A stretch of DNA of 64,000 nt, taken from NCBI RefSeq assembly GCF_035621355.1, contig NZ_CP141769.1, positions 1,922,001 to 1,986,000 of the forward strand, given 5' to 3'. Every line of letters starts with the position of its first letter. Positions within the stretch are counted from its first letter, which is position 1. The position numbers and the translations under genes are program-made. The stretch comes from Thiobacillus sp. SCUT-2. Lineage in GTDB: Bacteria; Pseudomonadota; Gammaproteobacteria; Burkholderiales; Thiobacillaceae. The notes beneath the pieces are model-generated. The model had not been told where the DNA came from and made no database searches. It worked only from the letters and a program-made list of their open reading frames with translations. Of the stretch, positions 9,014-18,439 are shown one piece after another.

Positions 9014-9997
9014 TCACCTGATTACCGCAATCTGGTGACCTTCTCCGGCTGGCAACCGGATCGTGTCCGTGACGGTGAACGTCTTCTGGTCCACCACCCA
9101 GATGATTGGCGCCTTGCCGCTGGAGACATACACTTTTCCGGTTCCCGGAATCTTGTCGAGATGGTAGGGCTCAGGAGAAAGCGTCAGGACGCGCTGTTCG
9201 CCGGTTTGGGTGTCGAGGGCCACCAGCTTGTCATCCGAGCGGCTGCTGATGAAAAGCGTTTTTCCGTCGTCACCGATGTCCAAACCGTGTACTCGCTTCC
9301 CGATCTTGTAGGTCGCCTCGACTTTGCCTTCCTTGACCGACACAACGGAAACCGTACCGGCACGGTCGTTGGAGACGTAGATCGTTTTTTCGTCGGGGGA
9401 AAAGACCAGATGCTCCGGCGTCGGCCCGGCTTCAAGTGAACGAGTCACCTCCCACTTGCTGAGGTCGATCTCGCTGAGCGTTCCGTTGCCGCTGTTGCTC
9501 ACATAGGCGCGTTTTCCGTCCTTCGTCACCAGCGTGTAATTCGGCGAGGGGCCGGTCTTGATGGTCTTGTAAACCTTGTTGTTGATCACGTCGACGACGC
9601 TGATTCCACCGCGCGTCGGATGCGTGGAAATCACATATTTGCCGTCAGGCGTCACGGCTTCATGGTGAGTCCAACCAGACACCGGAATCTCGGCCATGAC
9701 ATGGCCGTGCTCGGGATGAATCACATACAGTTTGCTGTTGGGCGTATCCGATGGCGCGCCTGCGGGGACCGGGGTCTCCTTCAGGCTTCCCGCCACCAGA
9801 TAGTCGCCGTCGGGCGTCGCCACCAGCCCATGCGGATTCTCCACCCCGGAATAGCTGCGGATGATCTTGTCGTTTGCCGCATCAACGGCGATCACTTGAT
9901 TGGCCGAGCCTAATGGAATGTAGGCAGTCGGCGCGGCCATGGCGAATGTCCCGCAACCAAGACACAGCAGCGCCAGAACAAGTTTCTTTGCGTTCAT
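9014..9997 (-). CDS. YncE-like YVTN beta-propeller periplasmic protein
   Basis: A 327-residue protein with a signal peptide (about residues 1-21) followed by seven-bladed propeller repeats, visible as recurring units such as KIIRSYSGVENPHGLVATPDG and TIYVSNDRAGTVSVV. Proteins of this fold (YncE, and the d1 part of cytochrome cd1) sit in the periplasm; the family includes DNA-binding and redox-associated members. There is no CxxCH, so no covalent haem. It overlaps the upstream cytochrome c gene by 4 bases (ATGA), which implies that the two products work together, perhaps in periplasmic electron transfer linked to copper. Confidence 0.85.
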   Translation of the reverse strand: MNAKKLVLALLCLGCGTFAMAAPTAYIPLGSANQVIAVDAANDKIIRSYSGVENPHGLVATPDGDYLVAGSLKETPVPAGAPSDTPNSKLYVIHPEHGHVMAEIPVSGWTHHEAVTPDGKYVISTHPTRGGISVVDVINNKVYKTIKTGPSPNYTLVTKDGKRAYVSNSGNGTLSEIDLSKWEVTRSLEAGPTPEHLVFSPDEKTIYVSNDRAGTVSVVSVKEGKVEATYKIGKRVHGLDIGDDGKTLFISSRSDDKLVALDTQTGEQRVLTLSPEPYHLDKIPGTGKVYVSSGKAPIIWVVDQKTFTVTDTIRLPAGEGHQIAVIR

Positions 9998-10365
9998 TGG
10001 GTCTTTCTCCTTGTTTGCGGGTCTTGCTGAAACTCATGACGCATGTACTTCAGGACGGCCTTCAAATCCGCGTCGGTCAAGGCGGGATTACCGCCCTTTG
10101 GAGGCATGACCATGGATGAGCCGGGCGTCTGGAAACCGTCAGCCATCCGCCCGAGAAGGATTGCATCGTCTTGCGATAGAAGCCCGGTTTTTCCGGTCAA
10201 GTCCGGGACGCCTGGGAGACCTCCGGTCCCATCGCTGCCATGGCAGGCGATGCACGTTCCGTTGTAGACCAGTTGACCATGGTGAAGATCGCTGGCGGTT
10301 GCTGAAAGACTGACAAGTGCTGCGCAAATCAGACAGTGGCGGACCTTATCCATGGAATCTCGCAT
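9994..10365 (-). CDS. Class I cytochrome c, periplasmic
   Basis: A 123-residue protein with a signal peptide (about 1-25), one haem-binding CIACH motif (38-42) and a downstream Met-rich segment (MVMPPKGG) that can supply the axial Met ligand. The start at 10365 has AAGGAGG upstream; a second ATG four codons later is less well placed. It is translationally coupled to the beta-propeller gene. It is a small soluble electron carrier, probably delivering or accepting electrons in the copper-handling module. Confidence 0.88.
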   Translation of the reverse strand: MRDSMDKVRHCLICAALVSLSATASDLHHGQLVYNGTCIACHGSDGTGGLPGVPDLTGKTGLLSQDDAILLGRMADGFQTPGSSMVMPPKGGNPALTDADLKAVLKYMRHEFQQDPQTRRKTQ

Positions 10366-10392
10366 CGCCCAGCCTCCTTGGTGATCGACCGA

Positions 10393-10620
10393 TCAGACCC
10401 TGTTGAAGAATTGCCGTAATTCAAGTGGTGTGGGTTGCCCCCGAAAAACGACCTCGTCGTTCACGAGGAGGTTCGGCGAATGTCGAATGCTGTGGGTTAC
10501 GACCACGCCAGGGTGCTCCTCGACAAACAGCACCTCGAATGGAATGCCCAGCTCATCGAGTTCGTGCTGCAAACTCAGGCGGTGACTGCAACTCTTGGTC
10601 GCAACAATCTTGACGTCCAT
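10393..10620 (-). CDS. Thioredoxin/glutaredoxin-fold small protein with a single Cys
   Basis: A 75-residue protein with the beta-alpha-beta start of a thioredoxin fold and the cis-Pro-like region SPNLLVNDEVVFRG. The active-site position reads TKSCSHR, so the usual CxxC is reduced to one Cys followed by Ser-His. This excludes a classical dithiol mechanism and suggests metal binding or a monothiol role (inference). The ATG at 10620 is set by a strong AAGGAGGAG; an earlier in-frame ATG at 10638 overlaps that site. It is encoded within the copper operon between the cytochrome c gene and a hypothetical gene. Confidence 0.7.
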   Translation of the reverse strand: MDVKIVATKSCSHRLSLQHELDELGIPFEVLFVEEHPGVVVTHSIRHSPNLLVNDEVVFRGQPTPLELRQFFNRV

Positions 10621-10683
10621 GAAAATCTCCTCCTTCATGCAAACTTCGAGCTGAACACGCCGAATTTCTCGATACCGAGCCCG

Positions 10684-11130
10684 TCAATGCTTGACTGGCG
10701 CCTCGCCGCGAAACCTGCGCTGGACCTGCAGGGCAGTGAGGCCGTCTTGTCGTCCTTGCTCGTTGTAAAGCACGTCGATGACCACCCCCTTGCTGTCGAA
10801 CTCCAGGGTATAGGTGCGCACACCATTCCCCGGCTCGGTTTCATAGACGGTGTGCTTTTGCTTTGTCGGGTGCTCGTAAGTCCGGGCGTCTTTGATCCCC
10901 ACCTCGTACACCCAGCCTTCCTTGCCGTTGGGCAGGATCACGGTATGGATCGCCTTGCCGTGGTGGCTGAAGGCAGCCTGTTTGGTGATGAGGCCAAGTG
11001 GATAGGCCCGCAGTACCGTCTCGGGATCCGACTGAACGGTGAAGCTTGGGGGCATGGATAGCTGCCCGGCCATGGCGGTGGTCACCATCGCCACGGTCGA
11101 TGTCAGCAGCATGTTCAGGACAGGTTTCAC
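10684..11130 (-). CDS. Secreted hypothetical protein of the copper operon
   Basis: A 148-residue protein with an N-terminal signal peptide ending near AMA (about residue 21). The mature part is beta-rich with repeated short strands (HTVILPNGKEGWVYEVG, RTYTLEFDSKGVVIDV), like small periplasmic beta-sandwich or SmpA/OmlA-like folds. The start is best taken as GTG at 11130, preceded by AGGAG seven bases upstream; an upstream ATG at 11190 would add 20 residues and bury the signal peptide. It has no Cys. No family was recognised with certainty, but it lies in the copper operon beside the DUF411 gene. Confidence 0.6.
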   Translation of the reverse strand: MKPVLNMLLTSTVAMVTTAMAGQLSMPPSFTVQSDPETVLRAYPLGLITKQAAFSHHGKAIHTVILPNGKEGWVYEVGIKDARTYEHPTKQKHTVYETEPGNGVRTYTLEFDSKGVVIDVLYNEQGRQDGLTALQVQRRFRGEAPVKH

Positions 11131-11158
11131 GATCGATCTCCTGCATGTCACGGCGGGT

Positions 11159-11599
11159 TCAGTAACGGGTATAGGTCTGGGTGGTGCCATCCAGGTTTAC
11201 GAGCAGAACGTCGTAGTGATCCTTGCGGTTGCCCTGCTCCATGCCAGGCGAACCCATGGGCATGGCGGGCACCACCAAGCCGCGGGCCGTGGGCTTTTCT
11301 TTCAGCAGGCGCCTGACGTCCCTGGCCGGTACGTGGCCTTCCACCAGATAGCCGTTGACCTCGGCAGTGTGGCAAGAACCGTAGCCATACGGCACGCCGA
11401 GCCGGTATTTCTGCTGCACTACGTCGTTGGTGTCGTGGCTGCGTACGGTGAATCCGTTGGCTCTCATGTGGTCCACCCATTTGCCGCAACAGCCGCACGA
11501 GGGGCTCTTGTAAACATCCACTATGGGGGCCTCGGAGGCAGCCAGCGCCGAGGTCGCGAAGCTCCCGATCAGAAGGAATTGGAGAAATGCAGTCTTCAC
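11159..11599 (-). CDS. DUF411 metal-binding periplasmic protein
   Basis: A 146-residue protein with a signal peptide (about 1-20) and the DUF411 signature KSPSCGCCGKWVDHM (Cys at 35, 37 and 38), a thioredoxin-like fold with a CxCC metal site. Later features are the SCHTAEVNGYLVEGHVP block and a PGMEQG motif. DUF411 proteins are regular members of copper/silver clusters and are thought to be periplasmic copper carriers. It is the first gene of the minus-strand operon reading down to 4020, and faces a CopR-type box at 11666-11681. Confidence 0.85.
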   Translation of the reverse strand: MKTAFLQFLLIGSFATSALAASEAPIVDVYKSPSCGCCGKWVDHMRANGFTVRSHDTNDVVQQKYRLGVPYGYGSCHTAEVNGYLVEGHVPARDVRRLLKEKPTARGLVVPAMPMGSPGMEQGNRKDHYDVLLVNLDGTTQTYTRY

Positions 11600-11665
11600 A
11601 CGGACCCCTTGCCTGAGAATGACTGCAGTATGGAAGACGGTTGCCTACACCAGCCTGACTTACGG

Positions 11666-11681
11666 ATTACAAATTTGTCAC
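11666..11681. promoter_or_regulatory. Putative CopR box in divergent promoter region
   Basis: ATTACAAATTTGTCAC is an imperfect inverted repeat between the divergent DUF411 operon and the cus operon. It matches 13 of 16 bases of the box at 22652-22667 in front of copRS/copA. OmpR-type copper regulators bind such short inverted repeats near -35. A possible -10 (TAATAAT) lies 22 bases downstream on the plus strand. Confidence 0.6.
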
Positions 11682-11773
11682 CCTCGCGTCATGTCGCATG
11701 GCTTAATAATAGATTCTTACCAACGGACCAAATATTGCTTGCGTGGCAGAGCGGTTCACATTAGATTTCAGCC

Positions 11774-12124
11774 ATGCGCCTAATTCGGACATTTCTATTC
11801 ATTTTGCTTTCTGTTGCGCTTCCCATTCAGGGATACGCGAACTTGGCGCTTCCCAAGAGGCATTGTCCGATGGAGTCCGCCACGATGAATATGACGGATG
11901 CGGGTGCAATGCACGATTGCTGCAACGACGCAAAAACCGCTGCAAAAACCGGTAAGCCCTGCAAGCCTGCCCAACCCTGCCAATCGATGGGACAGTTTTT
12001 CCCGATTATGGAACAGGGAGTTTTACCCCAGAACCCAGCGTCTTCCGTTCGTTTCCCGCGCTTTGCGGACATCACGTTTTCCTTTGATCCTGCCGCCACC
12101 TGGCGGCCACCCACCCAACTCTGA
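11774..12124 (+). CDS. Small secreted Cys/Met/His-rich protein, first gene of cus operon
   Basis: A 116-residue protein with a signal peptide (about 1-22), followed by a segment rich in Cys, Met and His (including CPMES, MHDCC and PCKPAQPCQSM, about residues 30-72) and a C-terminal part without recognisable domain. Composition suggests a soft-metal binder of the periplasm. It begins 92 bases downstream of the copper box and precedes cusC by 117 bases, so it is probably the lead gene of the plus-strand operon. I do not recognise a named family; the coding call relies on signal peptide, context and Cys pattern. Confidence 0.6.
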   Translation: MRLIRTFLFILLSVALPIQGYANLALPKRHCPMESATMNMTDAGAMHDCCNDAKTAAKTGKPCKPAQPCQSMGQFFPIMEQGVLPQNPASSVRFPRFADITFSFDPAATWRPPTQL

Positions 12125-12241
12125 TTTCTTGTGCCGAGTGCTGCGCTGCGTCTGTTTGATCAGACGTCAGTGCGGATATCTGGCGCCATCAAGCCTGATT
12201 TGGCCTGCTTGATGTGCGCTGTCGCGTAAGGAGTTGGAAAC

Positions 12242-13531
12242 ATGCGTATTTCCCAATCAGCCGACCGCTTGAGTCGGTTCCCGTTGTGCTGCGTGACTAC
12301 GCTGCTGGGGCTGGCGAGCCTCGTCAGCACGGCGTTCGCCGAGCCGCTCTCTTTCAATGCCGCACTGGCGTTGGCCGTGCGGGAAACACCCACGCTCCGG
12401 GCAGAATCAGCGCAGGTCGATGCTGCCCGGCAAGCGGCCATTCCAGCTGGCGAGTTGCCCGATCCCAAACTGACCTTGGGGCTCGATAACGTACCCGTCG
12501 AGGGCGTTGATCGTTTCAGCCTGTCCAGCGAACCGATGACCATGCAACGCATCGGCGTCATGCAGGAATTTCCCAATAATGCCAAGCGCGGCGCACGCGT
12601 TGAAGTTGCGCGTGGGCGGATTGCGCTGAGCGAAGCGCAAATCCGCATTACCCGCCTCACCGTGTTGCGGGAAACGGCGGCAGCATGGATTGCGCGCGAT
12701 ACGGTCGAACACCAGCTCGCGTTCATCGATGGGCTGTACGGCGAGAACCGCCTGTTCGATGCTGCGGTGCGTGCACGCATAGCCGGGGGCAAGGGCAGTG
12801 CGATGGAGGCAGTGTCTGCGCGCCAGGAGGCTGCAATGATCGACGCGCGGCGAGATGAACTCGTCGCGCGCCGCCAGCAATCCATCGCTGCGCTCAAACG
12901 CTGGGTAGGCCCACGCGCGGATGCGCCACTGGAGGGCGCCGCGCCCGACTGGCCAATCGCCCATGATGCGCTGGCCCATGCGCTGCACCGGCATCCGGAA
13001 CTGGCGATATTTGATCCCAAGGCACAAGTGCTGGACGCCGAAGTAGCCGAAGCTCGCGCGGACAAGAAGCCGGACTGGGCGCTGGAGCTGGCGTACCAGA
13101 AGCGCGGCGCGCAATTCGGCGACATGGCCACTGTGCAGGTGAGTTTTGATCTGCCGGTGTTTGCCGCCACCCGGCAGGACCCGAAAATTGCTGCCAGGCT
13201 TGCCGAACGAGAAGGACTCGACGCCGAACGCGAAGCGGTGATGCGCGAACATGCGTCGATGCTGGAAGCGGATTTTGCCGAGTACCAGCGCCTCGACAAG
13301 GCCGTCAGGCGACAGCGCGAGGTGTTGCTGCCGCTGGCCGGCGAGAAAGTGAATCTGGCTTTGGCTGACTGGCGCGGTGGCAAAGGCGAACTCGTCAATC
13401 TGGTGATGGCGCGGCGCGAACGCATTGATGCCGAACTCATGGCCATCGCGCTCGAAGGCGAGCGCAAGGAGGTGGCTGCCCGCCTTCATTACGCCTATGG
13501 CGAACCCACTTTGTCCGGAGAAAAACAATGA
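12242..13531 (+). CDS. cusC: CusC-like TolC-family outer-membrane channel
   Basis: A 429-residue protein with signal peptide (cleavage near residue 33, FAEP) and the TolC-family pattern of long helices with repeated motifs, for example the NPTL-equivalent TPTLRAESAQVDAARQ and the DPKLTLG segment. TolC-like trimers form the outer-membrane exit of RND efflux pumps. AAGGAG precedes the ATG by about 9 bases. The stop overlaps the adaptor gene by 4 bases (ATGA), consistent with a cusCBA operon. The copper assignment follows from the CusA residues in the same operon. Confidence 0.88.
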   Translation: MRISQSADRLSRFPLCCVTTLLGLASLVSTAFAEPLSFNAALALAVRETPTLRAESAQVDAARQAAIPAGELPDPKLTLGLDNVPVEGVDRFSLSSEPMTMQRIGVMQEFPNNAKRGARVEVARGRIALSEAQIRITRLTVLRETAAAWIARDTVEHQLAFIDGLYGENRLFDAAVRARIAGGKGSAMEAVSARQEAAMIDARRDELVARRQQSIAALKRWVGPRADAPLEGAAPDWPIAHDALAHALHRHPELAIFDPKAQVLDAEVAEARADKKPDWALELAYQKRGAQFGDMATVQVSFDLPVFAATRQDPKIAARLAEREGLDAEREAVMREHASMLEADFAEYQRLDKAVRRQREVLLPLAGEKVNLALADWRGGKGELVNLVMARRERIDAELMAIALEGERKEVAARLHYAYGEPTLSGEKQ

Positions 13532-15018
13532 GCCGCCAAACGATTAATAAAACAGCGCTGGTTCTCTTCACCGTGATTGCGCTGCTCGCCGTTGGCGCGG
13601 CGGCTGGCTTGTGGTGGGAAAGAAACCATGTGCCGGCGGACGAGAAGGTTATGCCTGCCACCGCAGCGAAAGACGGCCGCAGCGTGCTGTACTGGTACGA
13701 CCCGATGGTTCCCACGCAAAAATTCGACAAGCCCGGCAAGTCGCCCTTCATGGACATGCAACTAGTGCCGAAATATGCCGACGAAGGCGGCGATGCCTCG
13801 ACCGTGAAGATCGATCCGGGTGTGGCGCAGAACCTTGGCGTTCGCCTGGCCACGGTCACGCGCGCCCCGCTGGATTTGAACGTGGTGGCGACCGGAATTG
13901 TCAACTTCAACGAGCGCGATATTGCCATCGTGCAAGCGCGCACAGGTGGATTCGTGGAACGCGTGGCCAGACTGGCACCCAATGATGTGGTCGGATCCGG
14001 TGCCTTCATCGCCGAACTGCTGGTGCCGGAATGGGCTGCGTTGCAACAGGAGTATCTGGCGCTCAAGGCCGTGGGCGACGCGCCGCTGGAAGATGCGGCG
14101 CGCGAGCGAATGCTGCTGGGCGGCATGCCCGAAAGTCTGATACGGGCAGTGGTTCAAACCGGCAAGGTCAGAAATCGCATATCGATCACCGCCCCGCGTG
14201 CCGGCGTGATCCAGACGCTCGACGTGCGCCCCGGCATGACGCTGATGGCGGGACAGACGCTGGCACGCGTCAACGGCATCAGCACGGTGTGGCTCGATGT
14301 GTCGGTGCCGGAAGCCCAGGCCGGGGCCGTTCTGATCGGGCAATCCGCCGAAGCAAAATTTGCCGCCTTTCCGGGCAAGCCGGTACAGGGTCGTGTCACT
14401 GCGTTATTGCCGACATTGAACGATGCCGCGCGTGCGCTCAGGGTTCGGGTTGAACTACCCAACAAGGACGGACGCCTGCGGCCGGGCTTGACGGCCCAGG
14501 TCAGCCTCAAAGGAGCGGTCGGCGAATCGGCGCTGCTAGTGCCGACCGAAGCGGTGATCCGCACCGGACGCCGCGCGCTGGTCATCGTGGCCGAAGCAGA
14601 AGGACGCTATCGCCCGGTCGAGGTCGTCCTTGGCCCCGAGTCCGGTACCGACACGGTGATTGTGTCCGGTCTCGGCGAAGGCCAGAAAATCGTCGCCAGC
14701 GGCCAGTTTCTGATTGATTCAGAAGCGAGTCTGCAGGGGATTATCTCAAGCACTTCCGAGTCGGCCGAAGCGATGCCGGCACCGGTTGCGCTACACGAAG
14801 CCGATGCCGTCATCAAGGAATTGTCCGGCACGAGCGTGACGCTCGCGCACGGCCCCTTCAAGACGCTATCGATGCCCGGCATGACCATGGCGTTCCCGCT
14901 TGCCAATCCCCAACTCGCCAAGGGTCTGAAGGTGGGGGATCGGGTGCGCGTCGGCGTGCGCCAGACCGACGACGGGCTGGTCGTCGAACGCATCGAGCGG
15001 GCAGGAGGCGGGCAATGA
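13528..15018 (+). CDS. cusB: CusB-like RND adaptor with N-terminal HMBD and C-terminal CusF domain
   Basis: A 496-residue membrane-fusion protein. Order: signal-anchor helix (about 9-30); heavy-metal-binding (YHS-like) segment with YWYDPMVP and FMDMQLVP (about 53-83); barrel-sandwich/lipoyl and helical hairpin domains (about 90-350); beta-barrel region; and a C-terminal CusF-like domain (about 418-496) with MPGMTMAF. In stand-alone CusF the copper site is a Trp followed by two Met (WPPMTM); here the Trp position is Met. So carrier and adaptor are fused, and both ends of the protein can bind metal. It overlaps cusC and cusA by 4 bases each. Confidence 0.9.
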   Translation: MSRQTINKTALVLFTVIALLAVGAAAGLWWERNHVPADEKVMPATAAKDGRSVLYWYDPMVPTQKFDKPGKSPFMDMQLVPKYADEGGDASTVKIDPGVAQNLGVRLATVTRAPLDLNVVATGIVNFNERDIAIVQARTGGFVERVARLAPNDVVGSGAFIAELLVPEWAALQQEYLALKAVGDAPLEDAARERMLLGGMPESLIRAVVQTGKVRNRISITAPRAGVIQTLDVRPGMTLMAGQTLARVNGISTVWLDVSVPEAQAGAVLIGQSAEAKFAAFPGKPVQGRVTALLPTLNDAARALRVRVELPNKDGRLRPGLTAQVSLKGAVGESALLVPTEAVIRTGRRALVIVAEAEGRYRPVEVVLGPESGTDTVIVSGLGEGQKIVASGQFLIDSEASLQGIISSTSESAEAMPAPVALHEADAVIKELSGTSVTLAHGPFKTLSMPGMTMAFPLANPQLAKGLKVGDRVRVGVRQTDDGLVVERIERAGGGQ

Positions 15019-18000
15019 TCGCCAAGCTGATTCGCTGGTCGGTTGCCAATCGCATTCTGGTGCTGCTGGGCACGCTGTTCCTCACCGCCTGGGGAATCTG
15101 GTCGGTCAAGACGACGCCGGTCGATGCCTTGCCCGATCTCTCCGACGTGCAGGTCATCATCCGCACCAGTTATCCCGGCCAGGCGCCGCAGATCGTGGAG
15201 AACCAGGTCACCTACCCGCTGGCCACCACCATGCTGTCGGTGCCGGGAGCCAAGACGGTGCGCGGTTTCTCCTTCTTCGGCGACAGCTTCGTCTATGTGC
15301 TGTTCGAGGACGGTACCGACCTGTACTGGGCGCGTTCGCGCGTGCTGGAATACCTCAACCAGATCCAGTCGCGCTTGCCGGCCACGGCCCGCTCGAGCCT
15401 GGGCCCGGACGCCACCGGCGTGGGGTGGATCTACGAATACGCGCTCGTCGACAAGACCGGGCGCCATGATCTGGCACAGCTGCGCGCCTTGCAGGACTGG
15501 TTCCTGAAATTCGAGCTCAAGGCCCTGCCGAACGTGGCCGAAGTGGCCACGGTGGGCGGCATGGTCAAGCAGTATCAGGTCGTGCTCGATCCGGTGAAGC
15601 TTGCCGCCTTCGGCATCACGCAAGCCGAAGTAAAGGACGCCATCGGCAAGGCGAATCAGGAGAGCGGCGGGTCGGTGCTGACGCTCGGCGAAGCCGAGCT
15701 GATGGTGCGCGCCAGCGGCTACCTCAAATCGCTCGCCGACTTCCGGGCCATCCCGCTCAGGCTGGCGAACGGCGTGCCGGTCCTGCTCGGCGACGTGGCG
15801 ACCATCCAACTGGGGCCGGAAATGCGGCGCGGCATCGCGGAGCTGGATGGCCAGGGCGAAACGGTGGGCGGCGTGGTCATTCTGCGCAGCGGCAAGAATG
15901 CGCGCGAAACCCTCGCGGCGGTGCACGCCAAGCTGGAACAGCTCAAGGCCAGCCTGCCGAAGGGCGTGGAAATCGTCACGACCTACGACCGCAGCAAGCT
16001 GATCGACCGCGCGGTGGAAAACCTCAGCCACAAACTCATCGAAGAATTCATCGTCGTCGCGCTGGTATGCGCGCTGTTCCTGTGGCATGTGCGCTCGTCG
16101 CTGGTGGCCATCGTCTCGTTGCCGCTGGGCGTGCTGACGGCGTTCATCGCCATGCGCTACCAGGGCGTGAACGCGAACATCATGTCGCTGGGCGGCATCG
16201 CGATCGCCATCGGCGCGATGGTGGATGCGGCCATCGTCATGATCGAAAACGCCCACAAGCATGTCGAGGCGTGGAAGCGAGAACATCCCGGCCAGTCTCT
16301 CCAGGGCGAAGCGCACTGGCGGGTCATGACCGAGTCCGCCGTCGAGGTCGGCCCCGCACTGTTCTTCTCGCTTCTGATCATCACCATTTCCTTCGTGCCG
16401 GTGTTCATGCTGGAAGCGCAGGAGGGCCGGCTGTTCGGTCCCCTCGCGATCACCAAGACCTATTCCATGGCCGCGGCCGCTGGTTTGTCGGTGACGCTGA
16501 TTCCCGTGCTGATGGGTTACTGGATACGCGGCAAGGTCCCGGATGAAGCGCGTAATCCGCTCAATCGCTGGCTCATCGGCGCCTATCGGCCGCTGCTGGA
16601 TGCGGTGCTGGCGCGGCCGAAGACGACGCTCGCGGTGGCCGCGTTGCTGTTCATCACCGCGGCGTGGCCGATCAGCCGGCTCGGCGGCGAATTTCTGCCG
16701 CCGCTGGACGAAGGCGATCTGCTCTATATGCCGTCGGCATTGCCGGGGCTGTCGGCGCAGAAAGCCAGCGAACTGTTGCAGCAGACGGACCGCCTGATCA
16801 AGACCGTGCCCGAAGTGGCGCATGTCTTCGGCAAGGCCGGCCGCGCCGAAACCGCCACCGACCCGGCGCCGCTGGAGATGTTCGAGACCACGATCCAGTT
16901 CAAGCCGCGCGATCAATGGCGGCCGGGCATGACCCCGGACAAGCTGGTCGAGGAACTGGATCGCGCGGTCAAGGTGCCCGGGCTCGCCAACATCTGGATT
17001 CCGCCCATCCGCAACCGCATCGACATGCTCGCCACCGGCATCAAGAGCCCGATCGGCGTCAAGATCTCGGGCAGCAATCTGGCGGACATCGACCGTATCG
17101 CGCAGCAGGTCGAACAGGTTGCCAAGACGGTACCCGGCGTCTCATCCGCGCTGGCCGAGCGGCTCACCGGCGGCCGCTACGTCGATGTCGATATCGATCG
17201 CGCTGCGGCCGCCCGCTACGGCCTCAACATCGCCGACGTGCAAGCGGTCGTGTCCGGGCTCGTCGGCGGCGAGAACATCGGCGAGACGGTCGAGGGGCTG
17301 GCGCGCTACCCCATCAACCTGCGTTACCCGCGCGAATGGCGCGATACCGTCGAGCGGCTGTCGCAGCTCCCGATCGTGACCCCGCTGGGCAGCCAGATCA
17401 CGCTGGGCATGGTGGCGCGGGTCGCAGTGTCGGATGGCCCGCCCATGCTCAAGAGCGAGAACGCCCGCCCCTCGGGCTGGGTGTATGTGGATGTGCGCGG
17501 CCGCGACCTGGCTTCGGTGGTGGCGGACCTGCGTGCCGCCGTGGCGCGCGCGGTCAAGCTCGAACCCGGCATGAGCCTGGCCTATTCGGGGCAGTTTGAG
17601 TTCATGGAACGGGCCAATGCGCGGCTGGAGCTGGTCGTGCCGGCCACGCTGCTCATCATCTTCGTGCTGCTGTATCTCACCTTCAGGCGCTTCGACGAAG
17701 CCTTGCTCATCATGGTCACGCTGCCCTTCGCGCTCACCGGCGGGGTGTGGTTCCTGTACCTGCTCGGCTACAACCTGTCGGTCGCCACCGGCGTCGGGTT
17801 CATTGCGCTGGCCGGCGTATCGGCCGAGTTCGGCGTGATCATGCTGCTGTACCTGAAGCAGGCCTGGCACAGGCGAATCACCGACGGCAACGAGACCGAG
17901 GCGACCCTGATCGACGCCATCCGCGAGGGGGCTGTCCTGCGCGTGCGGCCCAAGGCCATGACGGTGGCGGTCATCATTGCCGGCCTCATGCCAATTTTGA

Positions 18001-18155
18001 TGGGCAGCGGCACCGGCAGCGAAATCATGAGCCGCATCGCCGCGCCCATGGTGGGCGGCATGATTACTGCGCCACTGCTGTCCCTTTTCGTGATTCCGGC
18101 TGCGTACCGGCTGATGCGGCGCCGCAACTTTGCGAACAAATCTGTATTTCCTTAG
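15015..18155 (+). CDS. cusA: CusA, Cu/Ag RND efflux pump
   Basis: A 1046-residue heavy-metal RND permease with the usual two sets of six helices and large periplasmic loops. The three methionines that form the Cu+/Ag+ site of Escherichia coli CusA (M573, M623, M672) are matched here at residues 572 (LLYMPS), 622 (LEMFET) and 671 (IDMLATG), each with an offset of one. This supports Cu/Ag over Zn/Co/Cd specificity. The pump takes metal from periplasm and cytosol and passes it through CusB and CusC. The stop codon TAG sits in an 8-bp direct repeat that borders a repeat element (see 18156-18317). Confidence 0.95.
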   Translation: MIAKLIRWSVANRILVLLGTLFLTAWGIWSVKTTPVDALPDLSDVQVIIRTSYPGQAPQIVENQVTYPLATTMLSVPGAKTVRGFSFFGDSFVYVLFEDGTDLYWARSRVLEYLNQIQSRLPATARSSLGPDATGVGWIYEYALVDKTGRHDLAQLRALQDWFLKFELKALPNVAEVATVGGMVKQYQVVLDPVKLAAFGITQAEVKDAIGKANQESGGSVLTLGEAELMVRASGYLKSLADFRAIPLRLANGVPVLLGDVATIQLGPEMRRGIAELDGQGETVGGVVILRSGKNARETLAAVHAKLEQLKASLPKGVEIVTTYDRSKLIDRAVENLSHKLIEEFIVVALVCALFLWHVRSSLVAIVSLPLGVLTAFIAMRYQGVNANIMSLGGIAIAIGAMVDAAIVMIENAHKHVEAWKREHPGQSLQGEAHWRVMTESAVEVGPALFFSLLIITISFVPVFMLEAQEGRLFGPLAITKTYSMAAAAGLSVTLIPVLMGYWIRGKVPDEARNPLNRWLIGAYRPLLDAVLARPKTTLAVAALLFITAAWPISRLGGEFLPPLDEGDLLYMPSALPGLSAQKASELLQQTDRLIKTVPEVAHVFGKAGRAETATDPAPLEMFETTIQFKPRDQWRPGMTPDKLVEELDRAVKVPGLANIWIPPIRNRIDMLATGIKSPIGVKISGSNLADIDRIAQQVEQVAKTVPGVSSALAERLTGGRYVDVDIDRAAAARYGLNIADVQAVVSGLVGGENIGETVEGLARYPINLRYPREWRDTVERLSQLPIVTPLGSQITLGMVARVAVSDGPPMLKSENARPSGWVYVDVRGRDLASVVADLRAAVARAVKLEPGMSLAYSGQFEFMERANARLELVVPATLLIIFVLLYLTFRRFDEALLIMVTLPFALTGGVWFLYLLGYNLSVATGVGFIALAGVSAEFGVIMLLYLKQAWHRRITDGNETEATLIDAIREGAVLRVRPKAMTVAVIIAGLMPILMGSGTGSEIMSRIAAPMVGGMITAPLLSLFVIPAAYRLMRRRNFANKSVFP

Positions 18156-18317
18156 CGTGCCCCTGAAAAAGTCCGTAATCGTCATTCCGGCGTACGCCGG
18201 AATCCAGTCAAATCAAACAACTGGAACCCGGCCTTCACCCATAAAGGGTAGGCAGTGGTTGTAAACAGCTAAAGCTGTAACAACCACGCACCGCCGGGGT
18301 GACGACTTATTCAGGGC
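18156..18317. repeat. MITE-like palindromic repeat element after cusA
   Basis: A 162-bp non-coding unit. Its ends are inverted copies: GCCCCTGAAAAAGTC at the left and GACTTATTCAGGGC at the right, extended inward by GTCATTCCGGC and GCCGGGGTGAC. Inside are the perfect 20-bp palindrome ATTCCGGCGTACGCCGGAAT (18184-18203) and a nested hairpin (18255-18287, GTGGTTGT...ACAACCAC around ACAGCT/AGCTGT). TTCCTTAG occurs on both sides (18148-18155 and 18318-18325), resembling an 8-bp target duplication. No ORF is present. Confidence 0.6.
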
Positions 18318-18419
18318 TTCCTTAGGGAGACGCTGATTTATTCGGTTATCGCGAGGAGCGAAGTGACGTGGCGATCCAGAGGCCATTGATTAGTGCTTAG
18401 AACGTGTTGCCGTGGCCGC

Positions 18420-18439
18420 GATTCTGAATATTCAGAATC
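18420..18439. repeat. Perfect 20-bp palindrome at the end of a cytochrome c gene
   Basis: GATTCTGAATATTCAGAATC is fully self-complementary. It begins within the stop codon of the minus-strand cytochrome c gene and runs downstream of it. It could act as an mRNA 3' stem or as a site for a dimeric protein. There is no T-tract, so it is not a classical terminator. Confidence 0.5.

Noticed and set aside
14607..16916. Very long minus-strand frame (769 codons) across cusB/cusA
   Set aside because: Long antisense frames are common in high-GC genes; composition is Arg/His/Gln-rich and the plus strand encodes a clear CusA.
18184..18203. 20-bp palindrome considered as an operator
   Set aside because: It is downstream of cusA, inside a repeat element, and resembles common interspersed palindromes, not a promoter site.
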